A stretch of DNA of 64,000 bases from Streptomyces flaveolus (GTDB lineage: Bacteria > Actinomycetota > Actinomycetes > Streptomycetales > Streptomycetaceae): NCBI RefSeq assembly GCF_000716535.1, contig NZ_JNWV01000010.1:186001-250000 (forward strand), given 5' to 3'. The notes beneath the pieces are model-generated. The model was given only the letters and a program-made list of their open reading frames with translations. It did no database searches and had not been told where the DNA came from. Below are positions 49,867-58,758 of the stretch, one piece after another. Numbering within the stretch: position 1 is the first letter of the stretch; each line of letters begins with the position of its first letter. Position numbers and translations under genes: made by a program.

Positions 49867-50940
49867 TCACATCGCCGCGGGTTCGCCTCCGCGGAACCGC
49901 CGGTGGCCGAACAGCCGGTAGACGGCGCCCGCGCAGGCGGCGGCGATGAGGGCGGCGCCGGCGGCCAGTGCGGGGACCGAGTCGCCGAAGGTGCCGCCCC
50001 GGCCGGCGTCCACGCCGTGCTGGACGCCGGCCGGCGTGCACGCGTCGGAGCCGTGGGACTCGCGGCAGCTGCCGTCCGAGCAGGTCGCCTCCCGCGACTG
50101 CGCGCACCAGTCGTCGTCATGACCGCAGGAGCCCGCCCCGGCGCCGCCCCCGGCCCCAGCGCACTCCCGCCCGGAACCGTCCTGCCCGGCGGAGTCCTTG
50201 CTGGTGCCGTCCCGCCCGCCGGAGTCCTTCCCCGTGCTGTCCCGACCGGCGGAGTCCTTGCCGGTGTTCTGTCGTCCGGCACTGTCCTGCCCGACGCCCT
50301 CCCGCCCGGCTCCCGTCCCGCCCCCGTCCTTGCCGGCACCGTCCGGTCCGGTCGCCTGTCCGGGTCCCACCTCCCCGGCGTCGAGTCCACCCGCACCGTC
50401 CTGGCCGAGGCCGTCCTGGCCGAGGCCGTCCCACGCCGTACCCGGCCCGGTCCCGGCGCCCGGGTCCCCGATGCCGTCCAGTCCGGGCACGGCCCCCGCG
50501 TCCTCCCGCCCGGCGTTCTGCGGGCTGTCCGGACCACACGGTGTGCCGTCCACGCAGACCGGGTACGGCGCCGTGGGGGCCTCGCCGCTCCGCGTGACGG
50601 GGTGGCCGCCGGTCAGGGGCTTGCCCGGGGTCTCGGAGGCGGACGGGCAGGGGCCGTCGACGGTCCGGCCGGCGGCGGGGACGGCGCCCCGGGGGGCGCT
50701 CCCGGCCTCGTCACCGGCGATGGTGCGGGCGGTGACCCGGCTGGGGTGCGGGGTGCCGTCGGGCAAGGCCGGTGAGGTGGCGGCGAGCGCGACCGGTGCC
50801 GGTCCGCCGACGGGGTCGCAGGACGCGGCGGCGGGACGGGTGGTGCCGGAGGCGGGGGCCGCGACGGCGGTGGGGCCGGTGAGGGCGAGCACGGCACCGG
50901 CGGCGAGGGCGGCGGACAGGGCGCGGGCGGTGCGGCGCAT
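49867..50940 (-). CDS. Secreted, membrane-anchored low-complexity surface protein
   Basis: 357 residues from ATG 50940 with GAGGAG upstream. A signal peptide (ALSAALAAGAVLALTGPTAVA) is followed by a Pro/Thr/Gly-rich region. A long Gly/Asp/Ser/Lys tract comes next, with repeats like GKDSAGRDSTGKDSGGRD around 225-260. A Cys-containing part follows (DDDWCAQSREATCSDGSCRE). The C-terminus has one hydrophobic segment (VPALAAGAALIAAACAGAVY) and a basic tail (FGHRRFRGGE), so the protein should be anchored with the repeats outside. No enzymatic motif is seen and there is no LPxTG sortase motif. The role is unknown. Confidence 0.7.
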   Translation of the reverse strand: MRRTARALSAALAAGAVLALTGPTAVAAPASGTTRPAAASCDPVGGPAPVALAATSPALPDGTPHPSRVTARTIAGDEAGSAPRGAVPAAGRTVDGPCPSASETPGKPLTGGHPVTRSGEAPTAPYPVCVDGTPCGPDSPQNAGREDAGAVPGLDGIGDPGAGTGPGTAWDGLGQDGLGQDGAGGLDAGEVGPGQATGPDGAGKDGGGTGAGREGVGQDSAGRQNTGKDSAGRDSTGKDSGGRDGTSKDSAGQDGSGRECAGAGGGAGAGSCGHDDDWCAQSREATCSDGSCRESHGSDACTPAGVQHGVDAGRGGTFGDSVPALAAGAALIAAACAGAVYRLFGHRRFRGGEPAAM

Positions 50941-51332
50941 GGGAGGGGCTCCTCGACAGCGGACGGCGGATGGCGGATGGCGGCGGGAAACGGCCGGGCG
51001 TCGGCACGCGGTACGGCGTGCACCGGCGTACCGGTCGCGCGCGGTGCGGCCGTCGTACAGGGCGTCGGCGACACCGTGCGGTGCCCGGGTGACGGGGGCA
51101 CGGGTCGTGCCCTCGCTGCCATGACAGCCCGCGGGCCGCCGTACCGCGCGCGGCCGGAGCCCATTAGCGGGACACGCGGGGCCGGCCGGGTGACAGTCCG
51201 GCCGGCGGCACGCACGAGGCGCCCCGGAACCCGCCCCCGCACCCGCCCCCGGAGGTTTTCCGTCCCCCGCGCAGGTGACTCGGTAAGCGCTGACCGGATC
51301 GTCCGCTTCGCACTGCACCGGGAGGTCTCTCC
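50941..51332. other. 392-base intergenic region between divergent surface protein and poxB-type genes
   Basis: No coding frame is convincing. Short near-repeats (GGCGGAT, GGCCGGCCGG/CCGGCCGGCG around 51178-51210) are visible, and GGGAGG precedes the oxidoreductase start. A promoter for each divergent gene is expected here but no clear boxes stand out. Confidence 0.4.
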
Positions 51333-53129
51333 ATGAGCACCAAGGTCTCGGACCACATCCTCGAGCGCCTGCGCGCTTGGGGGGTGGAACAGGTTTTCGG
51401 CTACCCGGGCGACGGCATCAACGGGCTGCTCGCCGCCTGGGGCCGCGCCGAGGACCAGCCGCGGTTCATCCAGTCCCGGCACGAGGAGATGTCCGCGTTC
51501 GAGGCGGTCGGGTACGCGAAGTTCAGCGGCCGGATCGGGGTCTGCGCGGCGACCTCGGGGCCGGGGGCCATCCATCTGCTCAACGGCCTGTACGACGCGA
51601 AACTGGACCATGTGCCGGTGCTGGCGATCGTCGGGCAGACCAACCGGACGGCGATGGGCGGTTCGTACCAGCAGGAGGTCGACCTGCACACGCTGTTCAA
51701 GGACGTCGCCTCGGAGTTCGTCGAGACGGTGACCGTGCCGGAGCAGTTGCCGAACGTGCTGGACCGGGCCATCCGGACGGCGTACGCCCGGCGCTGCCCG
51801 ACCGCGCTGATCATCCCGGGCGATGTGCAGGAGCTGGACTACTCGCCGCCGACGCACCAGTTCAAGATGGTGCCCTCCAGCCTGGGGATGAGCGACTACA
51901 CGGCGACCCCGACGGACGAGGCGCTGCGCCGGGCGGCGGACGTCCTGAACGCGGGCGACAAGGTGGCCATCCTGATCGGACAGGGTGCCGCGGGCGCGGA
52001 AGCGGAGGTCCGGGAGGTCGCCGAGCTGCTCGGCGCAGGGGTGGCGAAGGCACTGCTCGGCAAGGACGTGCTGAGCGACGAGCTGCCGTACGTCACCGGG
52101 CCGATCGGGCTGCTGGGCAGCCGGGCGTCGTACGAGATGATGCGAGACTGCGACACGCTGCTGACGATCGGCTCGTCCTTCCCGTACACGCAGTTCATGC
52201 CGGACTTCGGCAAGGCCCGCGGAGTGCAGATCGACATCGACCCGCACATGATCGGCATGCGCTATCCGTACGAGGTGAACCTGGTCGGTGACGCCCAGGC
52301 CACGCTGCGGCGGCTGATCCCGCTGCTGAAGGCGGAGGGCCGCGGGCGCGAGTGGTACGACACGGTGTGCGCGAACGTGAAGCGCTGGCACGAGACGATG
52401 GAGCGGCGGGCCGGGCTGTCGGCCGATCCGATCAACCCGGAGCACGTGGCCCGCGCGCTGGACCCCCTGCTGCCGGACAACGCGATCCTCACCTCGGACT
52501 CGGGGTCGGTCGCCAACTGGTACGCGCGGCACATCACGATGCGGCCGGGCATGCGCGGTTCGCTGTCCGGGACGCTGGCGACGATGGGCCCGGGCGTGCC
52601 GTACGCGATCGGCGCGAAGTTCGCGCACCCTGACCGGCCGGTGTTCGCCCTGGTCGGGGACGGGGCGATGCAGATGAACGGCCTGGCGGAGATGATCACG
52701 GCGGCGAAGTACCAGGACCGCTGGTCGGATCCGCGGCTCGTGGTGGCCGTGTGGAACAACCAGGACCTGAACCAGGTGACGTGGGAGATGCGGGCCATGG
52801 AGGGCGCCCCGTCGTTCCTGCCGTCGCAGTCGATCCCCGATGTGCAGTACGCGGCCTTCGCCCGGTCGCTCGGTCTGACCGGGATCCGGGTGGAGAAGCC
52901 GGAGGACGTGGAGGCGGGCTGGCGGGCCGCCCTGGAGGCGGACGGACCGGCGGTGATCGAGTTCCTCACCGACCCCGCCGTACCGCCGATCCCGCCGCAC
53001 GCCAGCTGGGAGCAGATGGAGGCCACGGCCGCGTCGATCCTCAAGGGCGACGCCGACCGGGGCTCGATGGTCAAGCAGGGGCTGAAGGCGAAGGTGCAGG
53101 AGTTCCTGCCGGGCCGGCAGAAGCACTAG
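51333..53129 (+). CDS. poxB: Thiamine-dependent pyruvate:quinone oxidoreductase/pyruvate oxidase
   Basis: 598 residues from ATG 51333 with GGGAGG upstream. Three domains of the ThDP family are present: an N-terminal Pyr domain with the activating Glu in QSRHEEMSAFEAVGYA, a central FAD-type domain (VAILIGQGAAGAEAEVREVA...QIDIDPHMIGMRYPYEV), and a C-terminal PP domain with the ThDP/Mg motif LVGDGAMQMNG...VWNNQDLNQ. The length and C-terminal tail resemble PoxB, which oxidatively decarboxylates pyruvate to acetate and CO2 and reduces membrane quinone. Other ThDP enzymes such as acetolactate synthase fit less well. Confidence 0.88.
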   Translation: MSTKVSDHILERLRAWGVEQVFGYPGDGINGLLAAWGRAEDQPRFIQSRHEEMSAFEAVGYAKFSGRIGVCAATSGPGAIHLLNGLYDAKLDHVPVLAIVGQTNRTAMGGSYQQEVDLHTLFKDVASEFVETVTVPEQLPNVLDRAIRTAYARRCPTALIIPGDVQELDYSPPTHQFKMVPSSLGMSDYTATPTDEALRRAADVLNAGDKVAILIGQGAAGAEAEVREVAELLGAGVAKALLGKDVLSDELPYVTGPIGLLGSRASYEMMRDCDTLLTIGSSFPYTQFMPDFGKARGVQIDIDPHMIGMRYPYEVNLVGDAQATLRRLIPLLKAEGRGREWYDTVCANVKRWHETMERRAGLSADPINPEHVARALDPLLPDNAILTSDSGSVANWYARHITMRPGMRGSLSGTLATMGPGVPYAIGAKFAHPDRPVFALVGDGAMQMNGLAEMITAAKYQDRWSDPRLVVAVWNNQDLNQVTWEMRAMEGAPSFLPSQSIPDVQYAAFARSLGLTGIRVEKPEDVEAGWRAALEADGPAVIEFLTDPAVPPIPPHASWEQMEATAASILKGDADRGSMVKQGLKAKVQEFLPGRQKH

Positions 53130-53217
53130 GCCGAGCGGTGGCCGCGCGGCGCCGACCCCGTGTCGGACGTGCGGTACCGGGTACGCGGTGCGGACCTTCG
53201 ACCCTCTGGAGGGAGAC

Positions 53218-53595
53218 ATGCAGCGAGGCAGTGACCGGCTGAGCGTCCACCGGGACGACGAGATGAAACACGAACTGAAGGGTCTGCTCCGGTCCGGCCA
53301 CCCCACGCGTGTGGAGGAGTGGCACGACCCGGAGCCGGCCGCGGACGACGATCCGGAGGTGTGGAGCGGACCGGTGGGCGGTCTGGGGTCTCCGGCATCG
53401 CTGGAGCGGACCCGGCTGGAGCTGGCCCGGCACCTGAGCCGGCACGCCTTCCCCGCGAAGCCGGGCGAGCTGGCCCGGGCACTGCGCCGGAGCAACGCTC
53501 CCGGCGGGCTGATCGACGCGGTGGCCGGGCTGCCGCACGGCGGCCGGTACGAGAACATGCAGCAGCTGGCCGAGGCCGTGGCGGGCGGCGCATGA
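53218..53595 (+). CDS. DUF2795-like small protein
   Basis: 125 residues from ATG 53218 with GGAGGGAGA upstream. It shows a hydrophilic N-terminal half (DDEMKHELKGLLRSGHPTRV) and a C-terminal DUF2795-type helical fold (LARHLSRHAFPAKPGELARA, AVAGLPHGGRYENMQQLAEA). DUF2795 proteins are small stress-associated proteins of unknown function. The stop overlaps the next start (ATGA). Confidence 0.7.
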   Translation: MQRGSDRLSVHRDDEMKHELKGLLRSGHPTRVEEWHDPEPAADDDPEVWSGPVGGLGSPASLERTRLELARHLSRHAFPAKPGELARALRRSNAPGGLIDAVAGLPHGGRYENMQQLAEAVAGGA

Positions 53596-54245
53596 GCCAG
53601 GACCAGGCGGCCGACATCGCGCGCGGTGCCACGGTCGACGTGGGGGACGCCACCACGCGGTTTCTGCTGTACGGGCTGCTGCCCGGCTGGTTCGTGCCGG
53701 GGCTCGCCGACTGGGCGATGCACCGGCGGACCAGGATCGAGGACACGACGGGGACGAAGGAGTCCCTGATCCATTCGTTGATGATGGCCGAGGTGGGCCT
53801 GCCCATCGCGCTCACCCTGCGCTACGAGGTCAATCCGCTGCTGCTGTCCGTGCAGCTCGGCGCGGCGGCGGTGCACGAGGCGACGGCGCTGTGGGACGTG
53901 CGGACCGCCGTCCACGGCGACCGTGAGGTCAAGCCCGTCGAGCAGCACATCCACAGCTTTCTGGAGTCGCTGCCGTTCGGCGGGCTGGTCTCGCTGATGT
54001 GCCTGCACGCCGATCAGGTGCGGTCGCTGCTGCGCGGGGGGCGCGGGGATCCGGACGCCTGGCGCCTGGTGCCGCGCCGGCGCCCGCTGTCGCCCGGCTA
54101 CCTGGCGGGCATCGGCCTCGTGGTCGGCGCGTGCGTGCTGCTGCCGTACGGCGAGGAGCTGGTGCGCTGCCGGCGGGCGGCCCGGGCGAGGAAGCGCCGG
54201 GCCCGGGCCCACCGGGCCACGCTGCGGAGAGTGAAAGGAAGCTGA
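53592..54245 (+). CDS. Uncharacterized integral membrane protein
   Basis: 217 residues. Four hydrophobic stretches are visible (FLLYGLLPGWFVPGLADW, ALTLRYEVNPLLLSVQLGAA, LPFGGLVSLMCLHADQV, YLAGIGLVVGACVLLPYG), and a strongly basic C-terminus (RRAARARKRRARAHRATLRR) probably stays in the cytosol. I do not recognise a family. It is translationally coupled to the DUF2795 gene and six bases ahead of a PfpI-type gene, so the three form one operon. Confidence 0.6.
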   Translation: MSQDQAADIARGATVDVGDATTRFLLYGLLPGWFVPGLADWAMHRRTRIEDTTGTKESLIHSLMMAEVGLPIALTLRYEVNPLLLSVQLGAAAVHEATALWDVRTAVHGDREVKPVEQHIHSFLESLPFGGLVSLMCLHADQVRSLLRGGRGDPDAWRLVPRRRPLSPGYLAGIGLVVGACVLLPYGEELVRCRRAARARKRRARAHRATLRRVKGS

Positions 54246-54251
54246 GGAATC

Positions 54252-54794
54252 ATGCGTATCGCGTTTCTGGTGGCACCCGAGGGCGTCGAGCAGGTCGAGC
54301 TGACCGAGCCGTGGCAGGCGGCCTCCGGTGCCGGGCACGAGCCGGTGCTGGTGTCGACCCAGTCCGGGAAGATCCAGGCGTTCAACCATCTCGACAAGGC
54401 GGACACCTTCCCCGTGGACGAGGTGGTGGGTGAGACGTCGGCCGGGTCGTTCGGCGGTCTCGTCCTGCCGGGCGGGGTGGCCAACCCGGACTTCCTGCGG
54501 ATGGACGAGAAGGCCGTCGCGTTCGTGAAGGACTTCTTCGAGCGGGGCCGTCCGGTCGCCGCGATCTGCCACGCGCCGTGGACGCTGGTGGAGGCGGACG
54601 TCGTGCGCGGCCGGGTGCTGACCTCCTGGCCGAGTCTGCGCACCGACATCCGGAACGCCGGCGGCACCTGGGTGGACGAGCAGGTGAAGATCTGCGATCA
54701 CGGCTCCAACCAGCTGGTGACCAGCCGCAAGCCGGACGACCTGAAGGCGTTCTGCGACGCGTTCCTGCACGTGTTCGCCGGCGAGGCCGGCTGA
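54252..54794 (+). CDS. DJ-1/PfpI family protein (type 1 glutamine amidotransferase-like)
   Basis: 180 residues from ATG 54252. The nucleophile elbow is VAAICHAPWTLVEA with Cys about residue 106, preceded by GGLVLPGGVANPDFLR. Family members include stress-induced glyoxalase III/deglycase-like enzymes and peptidases such as PfpI. The His after the Cys and the Glu-rich N-terminus (GVEQVELTEPWQA) are typical of the PfpI branch. AAGGAAG and GAGG lie upstream. A ten-base-pair hairpin with T residues follows. Confidence 0.88.
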   Translation: MRIAFLVAPEGVEQVELTEPWQAASGAGHEPVLVSTQSGKIQAFNHLDKADTFPVDEVVGETSAGSFGGLVLPGGVANPDFLRMDEKAVAFVKDFFERGRPVAAICHAPWTLVEADVVRGRVLTSWPSLRTDIRNAGGTWVDEQVKICDHGSNQLVTSRKPDDLKAFCDAFLHVFAGEAG

Positions 54795-54813
54795 CCGGAC
54801 GAGGGATGTGCGG

Positions 54814-54840
54814 GGGCCGGCCCGTCAGGGCCGGCCCTTT
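54814..54840 (+). terminator. Intrinsic terminator
   Basis: GGGCCGGCCC at 54814-54823 and 54828-54837 pair across GTCA, followed by TTT: a compact 10-bp stem, tetraloop and T tract. Confidence 0.85.
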
Positions 54841-54896
54841 CGTGTGAGTGCCTCGTCTCGTGAGGGTGCCGTCCTGCGGGTGTGCCCGGGGCGGCG

Positions 54897-55184
54897 TCAG
54901 GTGCCGGGCGTGCCCGGGGTCGCCGTCTCGCCGCAGCCGCGCTCACGGGCGCCCTCGCGGGTGCGGGCCGCGCTCACCAGGCGGCGTGGGTTGCGGCGCA
55001 GGTACTCGCCTTCCAGCTGCGCCATGCGCTCGTTGTGGGCCCGCAGTGCGTCGTTCGAGCCGTACAGGAGAGTGTCGTGGCGCGTGCGGTGGATCGTCTC
55101 CAGCTCCTTCATGAGCTGCTGGTCGTCCAGCCGGCTGGGGTCGACTCCGGTCATGGTGGTGCCCCGCTCGTCGTGTTCGTTCAT
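54897..55184 (-). CDS. DUF6158-like small protein
   Basis: 95 residues from ATG 55184; a second start at 55154 (MTGVDPSRLDDQQLM) has a better ribosome site and may be the real one. The core LDDQQLMKELETIHRTRHDTLL and SNDALRAHNERMAQLEGEYL is the recognisable family part: two long helices with a charged middle. The function is unknown. It is divergent from the baeRF2-type gene, 57 bases away. Confidence 0.65.
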   Translation of the reverse strand: MNEHDERGTTMTGVDPSRLDDQQLMKELETIHRTRHDTLLYGSNDALRAHNERMAQLEGEYLRRNPRRLVSAARTREGARERGCGETATPGTPGT

Positions 55185-55241
55185 GGGCTACGGGTACCCG
55201 CCCGGCACGCACTGCCCCCGAGCGATTTCCGGGAGGAATCC

Positions 55242-56360
55242 ATGGAGCTCGCGTTCCTGAGTCCACTGTACGAACATCCGGGGTCCTGGGCCTCCGCGTA
55301 CGTCGACCTGTCGCAGCACGACGAGGACATGGGGCACCGGCGGCATCTGACGGCGGAGGCGGTGGCCCGGCAACTGCGCGAGCAGGGTGCCGACGAGGCC
55401 ACCTGCCGGGCGGTGTACGACACCCTGGACGCGCTGCGGCACAGCACGGAGCCGTACGGGCGGGCCGTCTTCGCCCGCAGCGGCGAGGTGGTGCTCCAGG
55501 TGCCGCTGACCCAGACCCCGCCGCACGGCCTGGTGCACTGGGGAACGCTGCCGCACGTCACGCCGTTGCTGGACCTGGCCGGGGAGGACCCGGTGTCGCT
55601 GGTGGCGTACATCGACCGCACCGGTGCCGACTTCGAGCTGCGCAGCGCGGTGCTCCAGGAGGAGGCCGGGCACGTCACGGGCACCCGGCAGTGGCCGATG
55701 CACCGGTCGAAGGCCTCCGACTGGTCCGAGCGGCACTTCCAGCTCAAGGTGGAGAACACCTGGGAGTACAACGCCCGGGAGATCGCCGAGGCGCTCGCGG
55801 ACTGCCAGGCGGAGACCGGGGCCGACCTGCTGATCCTGTGCGGGGAGGAGCGCGCGTGCCGGTCGGTGCACGAGCAGCTCCCCCAGCACCTGCGGGACCG
55901 GGCGGAGGAGGCCGCGCACGGCATCGGCAGCAGGCTGCTGCCGCAGGAGGTGGAGGACATCCGGGCCCGGCACGTCCGGGAGCGGGTCCTGGCCGAGGTG
56001 GACCGGTACCGGGCGGCCCGGACGCCCGACGAGGAGCGGCGGGCCGCGGCGATCGAGGGTGTGCCGCAGCTCGTCGAGGCGGCGCGTGAACACCGGCTGG
56101 CCGAGCTGCTGATCCGCCCGGACGCGCCGGACACGCACCGCGAGGTGTGGATCGGCGAGGACCCGGACCAGTTGGCGGCCCGCCGTTCGGAGCTGCGGAC
56201 CATCGGCGAGCAGCACGCCTGGCCGGCCCGTGCCGATGACGCGCTGGTGCGGGCGGCCGTGGTGACGGACGCACCGGTCCTCTCGCTGACGCCGGTGCTG
56301 GAGGAGACCGGCGACGAGGTCGCGGCGGGCGGCATGGGCGCACTGCTGCGCTGGAAGTGA
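55242..56360 (+). CDS. baeRF2/Rv2629-like archaeo-eukaryotic release-factor homolog
   Basis: 372 residues from ATG 55242 with GGGAGGA upstream. The protein follows the bacterial archaeo-eukaryotic release factor (baeRF2) pattern: an N-terminal alpha-beta half (LSPLYEHPGSWASAYVDLSQ) and a middle RNase H-like domain (LVAYIDRTGADFEL). The C-terminal half has LILCGEERACRSVHEQLPQH and AAVVTDAPVLSLTPV. Mycobacterial Rv2629 is a known member. Related proteins (Vms1, Pelota-like) act on stalled or idle ribosomes, so a role in ribosome rescue or hibernation is plausible but unproven. Confidence 0.8.
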   Translation: MELAFLSPLYEHPGSWASAYVDLSQHDEDMGHRRHLTAEAVARQLREQGADEATCRAVYDTLDALRHSTEPYGRAVFARSGEVVLQVPLTQTPPHGLVHWGTLPHVTPLLDLAGEDPVSLVAYIDRTGADFELRSAVLQEEAGHVTGTRQWPMHRSKASDWSERHFQLKVENTWEYNAREIAEALADCQAETGADLLILCGEERACRSVHEQLPQHLRDRAEEAAHGIGSRLLPQEVEDIRARHVRERVLAEVDRYRAARTPDEERRAAAIEGVPQLVEAAREHRLAELLIRPDAPDTHREVWIGEDPDQLAARRSELRTIGEQHAWPARADDALVRAAVVTDAPVLSLTPVLEETGDEVAAGGMGALLRWK

Positions 56361-56405
56361 CGGCCGCGGGACGGCGGGCCGGCCGAGCGGCGCGGGTGGT
56401 CCGCG

Positions 56406-58025
56406 TCAGCGGGCCCGCTCCACCCGCCGTTCGTCCCAGACCGGTTCCGGTGTCTCGCGGACCCGGCCGTCGGAGCCGAAGACCAGGAAGCGGTCGAAGG
56501 AGCGGGCGAACCAGCGGTCGTGGGTGACCGCGAGGACCGTGCCCTGGAACGCCTCCAGACCCTCCTGGAGGGCCTCGGCCGACTCCAGGTCGAGGTTGTC
56601 GGTGGGCTCGTCCAGGAGCAGCGCGGTGGCACCGGCCAGCTCCAGCAGCAGGATCTGGAAGCGGGCCTGCTGTCCGCCGGAGAGCCGGTCGAAGGCCTGC
56701 TCGGCCTGCTGGGTGAGTTCGTAGCGGCGCAGCCGGGACATGGCGGCGCCCCGGTCCTGGGCGTGCTCCTTCCAGAGGATGTCGAGGAGCGTGCGGCCCT
56801 GGAGTTCGGGGTGGGCGTGCGTCTGGGCGAAGTGGCCGGGCACGACCCGGGCGCCCAGCTTCCACTCTCCCGTGTGGGCGACGTCCTCGCCGGCGAGGAG
56901 CCTGAGGAAGTGCGACTTCCCGGAGCCGTTGGAGCCGAGGACGGCGACCCGTTCGCCGTAGAAGACCTCCAGGTCGAACGGCTTCATCAGCCCGGTCAGT
57001 GCGAGTCCCTCGCAGGTGACGGCCCGTACGCCGGTACGGCCGCCCTTCAGCCGCATGGTGATGTCCTGCTCGCGGGGCGGCTCCGGCGGCGGGCCGGCCT
57101 CCTCGAACTTGCGCAGGCGGGTCTGGGCGGCCTGGTAGCGGGAGGCCATCTCGTGGCTGACGGCGGCTGCCTGACGCAGCGTCAGGACCAGCTTCTTCAG
57201 CTGGGCGTGCTTCTCGTCCCAGCGGCGGCGCAACTCCTCGAAGCGGGCGAAGCGTTCGCGGCGGGCCTCGTGGTAGGTGGCGAAGCCGCCGCCGTGCACC
57301 CAGGCGTCGGCGCCGGCCGGGCCCGGTTCGACGGAGACGATCTTCTCGGCGGCGCGGGCGAGGAGTTCGCGGTCGTGGGAGACGAACAGGACCGTCTTCC
57401 GGGTCTCCTTGAGCTGCTCCTCCAGCCACCGCTTGCCCGGTACGTCGAGGTAGTTGTCCGGCTCGTCCAGCAGCAGCACCTCGTCGGTGCCGCGCAGCAG
57501 CGCCTCCAGCACGAGCCGCTTCTGCTCACCGCCGGAGAGGGTGCGCACCTGCCGCCACTGGGCGCGCTCGTACGGCACGCCGAGCGCGGCGGTGGTGCAC
57601 ATGTCCCACAGGGTCTCGGCCTCGTAGCCGCGCACCTCGGCCCAGTCGGCGAGGGCCTGCGCGTACCGCAACTGGGCCGCCTCGTCGTCGACGGTCATGA
57701 TGCCGTGCTCGGCCTCGTCGACCGCCTTCGCCGCCTCGCGGATGCGGGGCGGGGCGACGGAGACGAGGAGGTCGCGCACGGTCGTCTCGTCCCGTACGGA
57801 GCCGACGAACTGGCGCATCACGCCGAGCCCGCCGCCGACGGTGACGCTGCCGCCGTGCGGTTTCAGCTCGCCGGAGATCAGCCGCAGCAAGGTGGTCTTG
57901 CCGGCGCCGTTCGGACCGACCAGGGCGACGACGGCCCCATCGCCCACCCGGAAGGACACATCGCCGAGCAGCGCCCTCCCGTCGGGGAGGTAGTACTCCA
58001 GGTGCGCGGCTTCCAGATGTCCCAT
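56406..58025 (-). CDS. ABC-F family ATPase
   Basis: 539 residues from ATG 58025. There are two ABC domains: Walker A GPNGAGKTT near residue 38 and GSNGSGKSH, signatures LSGGEQKR and LSGGQQARF, and Walker B LLLDEPDNYLD and LLLDEPTDNLD. A coiled-coil/ABC-F linker between them is rich in Arg/Lys/Glu (EARRERFARFEELRRRWDEK). There are no transmembrane segments. ABC-F proteins bind the ribosomal E site in translation regulation or antibiotic protection. A 43-bp repeat array lies directly upstream of this gene and could form part of its leader or promoter. Confidence 0.93.
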   Translation of the reverse strand: MGHLEAAHLEYYLPDGRALLGDVSFRVGDGAVVALVGPNGAGKTTLLRLISGELKPHGGSVTVGGGLGVMRQFVGSVRDETTVRDLLVSVAPPRIREAAKAVDEAEHGIMTVDDEAAQLRYAQALADWAEVRGYEAETLWDMCTTAALGVPYERAQWRQVRTLSGGEQKRLVLEALLRGTDEVLLLDEPDNYLDVPGKRWLEEQLKETRKTVLFVSHDRELLARAAEKIVSVEPGPAGADAWVHGGGFATYHEARRERFARFEELRRRWDEKHAQLKKLVLTLRQAAAVSHEMASRYQAAQTRLRKFEEAGPPPEPPREQDITMRLKGGRTGVRAVTCEGLALTGLMKPFDLEVFYGERVAVLGSNGSGKSHFLRLLAGEDVAHTGEWKLGARVVPGHFAQTHAHPELQGRTLLDILWKEHAQDRGAAMSRLRRYELTQQAEQAFDRLSGGQQARFQILLLELAGATALLLDEPTDNLDLESAEALQEGLEAFQGTVLAVTHDRWFARSFDRFLVFGSDGRVRETPEPVWDERRVERAR

Positions 58026-58119
58026 GGCCAGGCATTCTCCGAGCCACCCCACACCCGAGGCAAACCCTTATCCACCGCCCCGGTCCCGGGAAGCGGCGCG
58101 AGACGGCGGGCCCGGCTGG

Positions 58120-58671
58120 AGATGAGGGGCACGGGGAGCCGGCTTGGTGGGGCGGTGCGGTGGCGTGCGGGCACGGTGGAGCCGGCCGGGCGGGGCGGTA
58201 CGGCGGCGTGCGGGCACGGTGGAGCCGGCCGGGCGGGGCGGTACGGCAGCGTGCGGGCACGGTGGAGTCGGCTCGGCAGGACAGGCAGCGTGCGGGCACG
58301 GTGGAGCCGGCCGGGCGGGGCGTGCGGTGGCGTGCGCGCATGGTGGAGTCGACCGGGCGGGGCGGTACGGCAGCGTGCGGGCACGGTGGAGCCGGCCTGG
58401 CAGGACACTGCGGCAGCACGCGGGCACCGCGAAGCCGACCCAGCGGGACACTGCGGCAGCACGCGGGCACCGCGGAATCGGCCTGCTGGGGCGGTGCGGC
58501 GGCGTGCGGGCACGGTGTCGGCCCAGCGGGACACTGCGGCAGCACGCGGCCCCCACGAAACCAGGCCAACGGGACAGCACCGCGGCACGCGGGCACCGCG
58601 AAGCCGGCCCAGCGGGACACTGCGGCAAGCGTGCGGGCACGGTGGTGCCGGGCCTCGCGGCAGGCGCGCGG
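58120..58671. repeat. Tandem array of ~13 degenerate 43-bp units
   Basis: Unit starts (the G of GCGTGC or GCACGC) are at about 58120 (degenerate), 58163, 58206, 58249, 58288, 58330, 58373, 58416, 58459, 58502, 58542, 58585 and 58629, giving spacings of 39-44 with most exactly 43. Type A units (58163-58415) contain GTGCGGGCACGGTGGAGCCG then GGGCGGGGCGGTACGG. Most units from 58416 to 58628 are a type B carrying CACGCGGGCACCGCGAAGCC and AGCGGGACACTGCGGCAG; the 58502 and 58629 units return to a type A start. The period is not a multiple of three, so the array is not coding, and it has no spacers, so it is not CRISPR. Each type A unit holds the short hairpin GTGCGGGCAC. It fills most of the gap between two minus-strand genes. 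Confidence 0.9.
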
Positions 58672-58758
58672 CACCGGCGCGGCTTCGGCCGCCGCTTCCG
58701 GCCCGCCGAAGGGAGCCCCAGGCACCATGCCGGGCGCCACGGCGACCAGACGTCACCG

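Noticed and set aside
50613..54770. A 1385-codon minus-strand frame
   Set aside because: It crosses several real plus-strand genes (pyruvate oxidoreductase, DUF2795, PfpI) and has antisense composition only.
58120..58671. CRISPR array or repeat-containing protein in the 43-bp repeat region
   Set aside because: Units are contiguous without unique spacers and diverge gradually; there are no cas genes. The period is not divisible by three, so no frame repeats cleanly with it.
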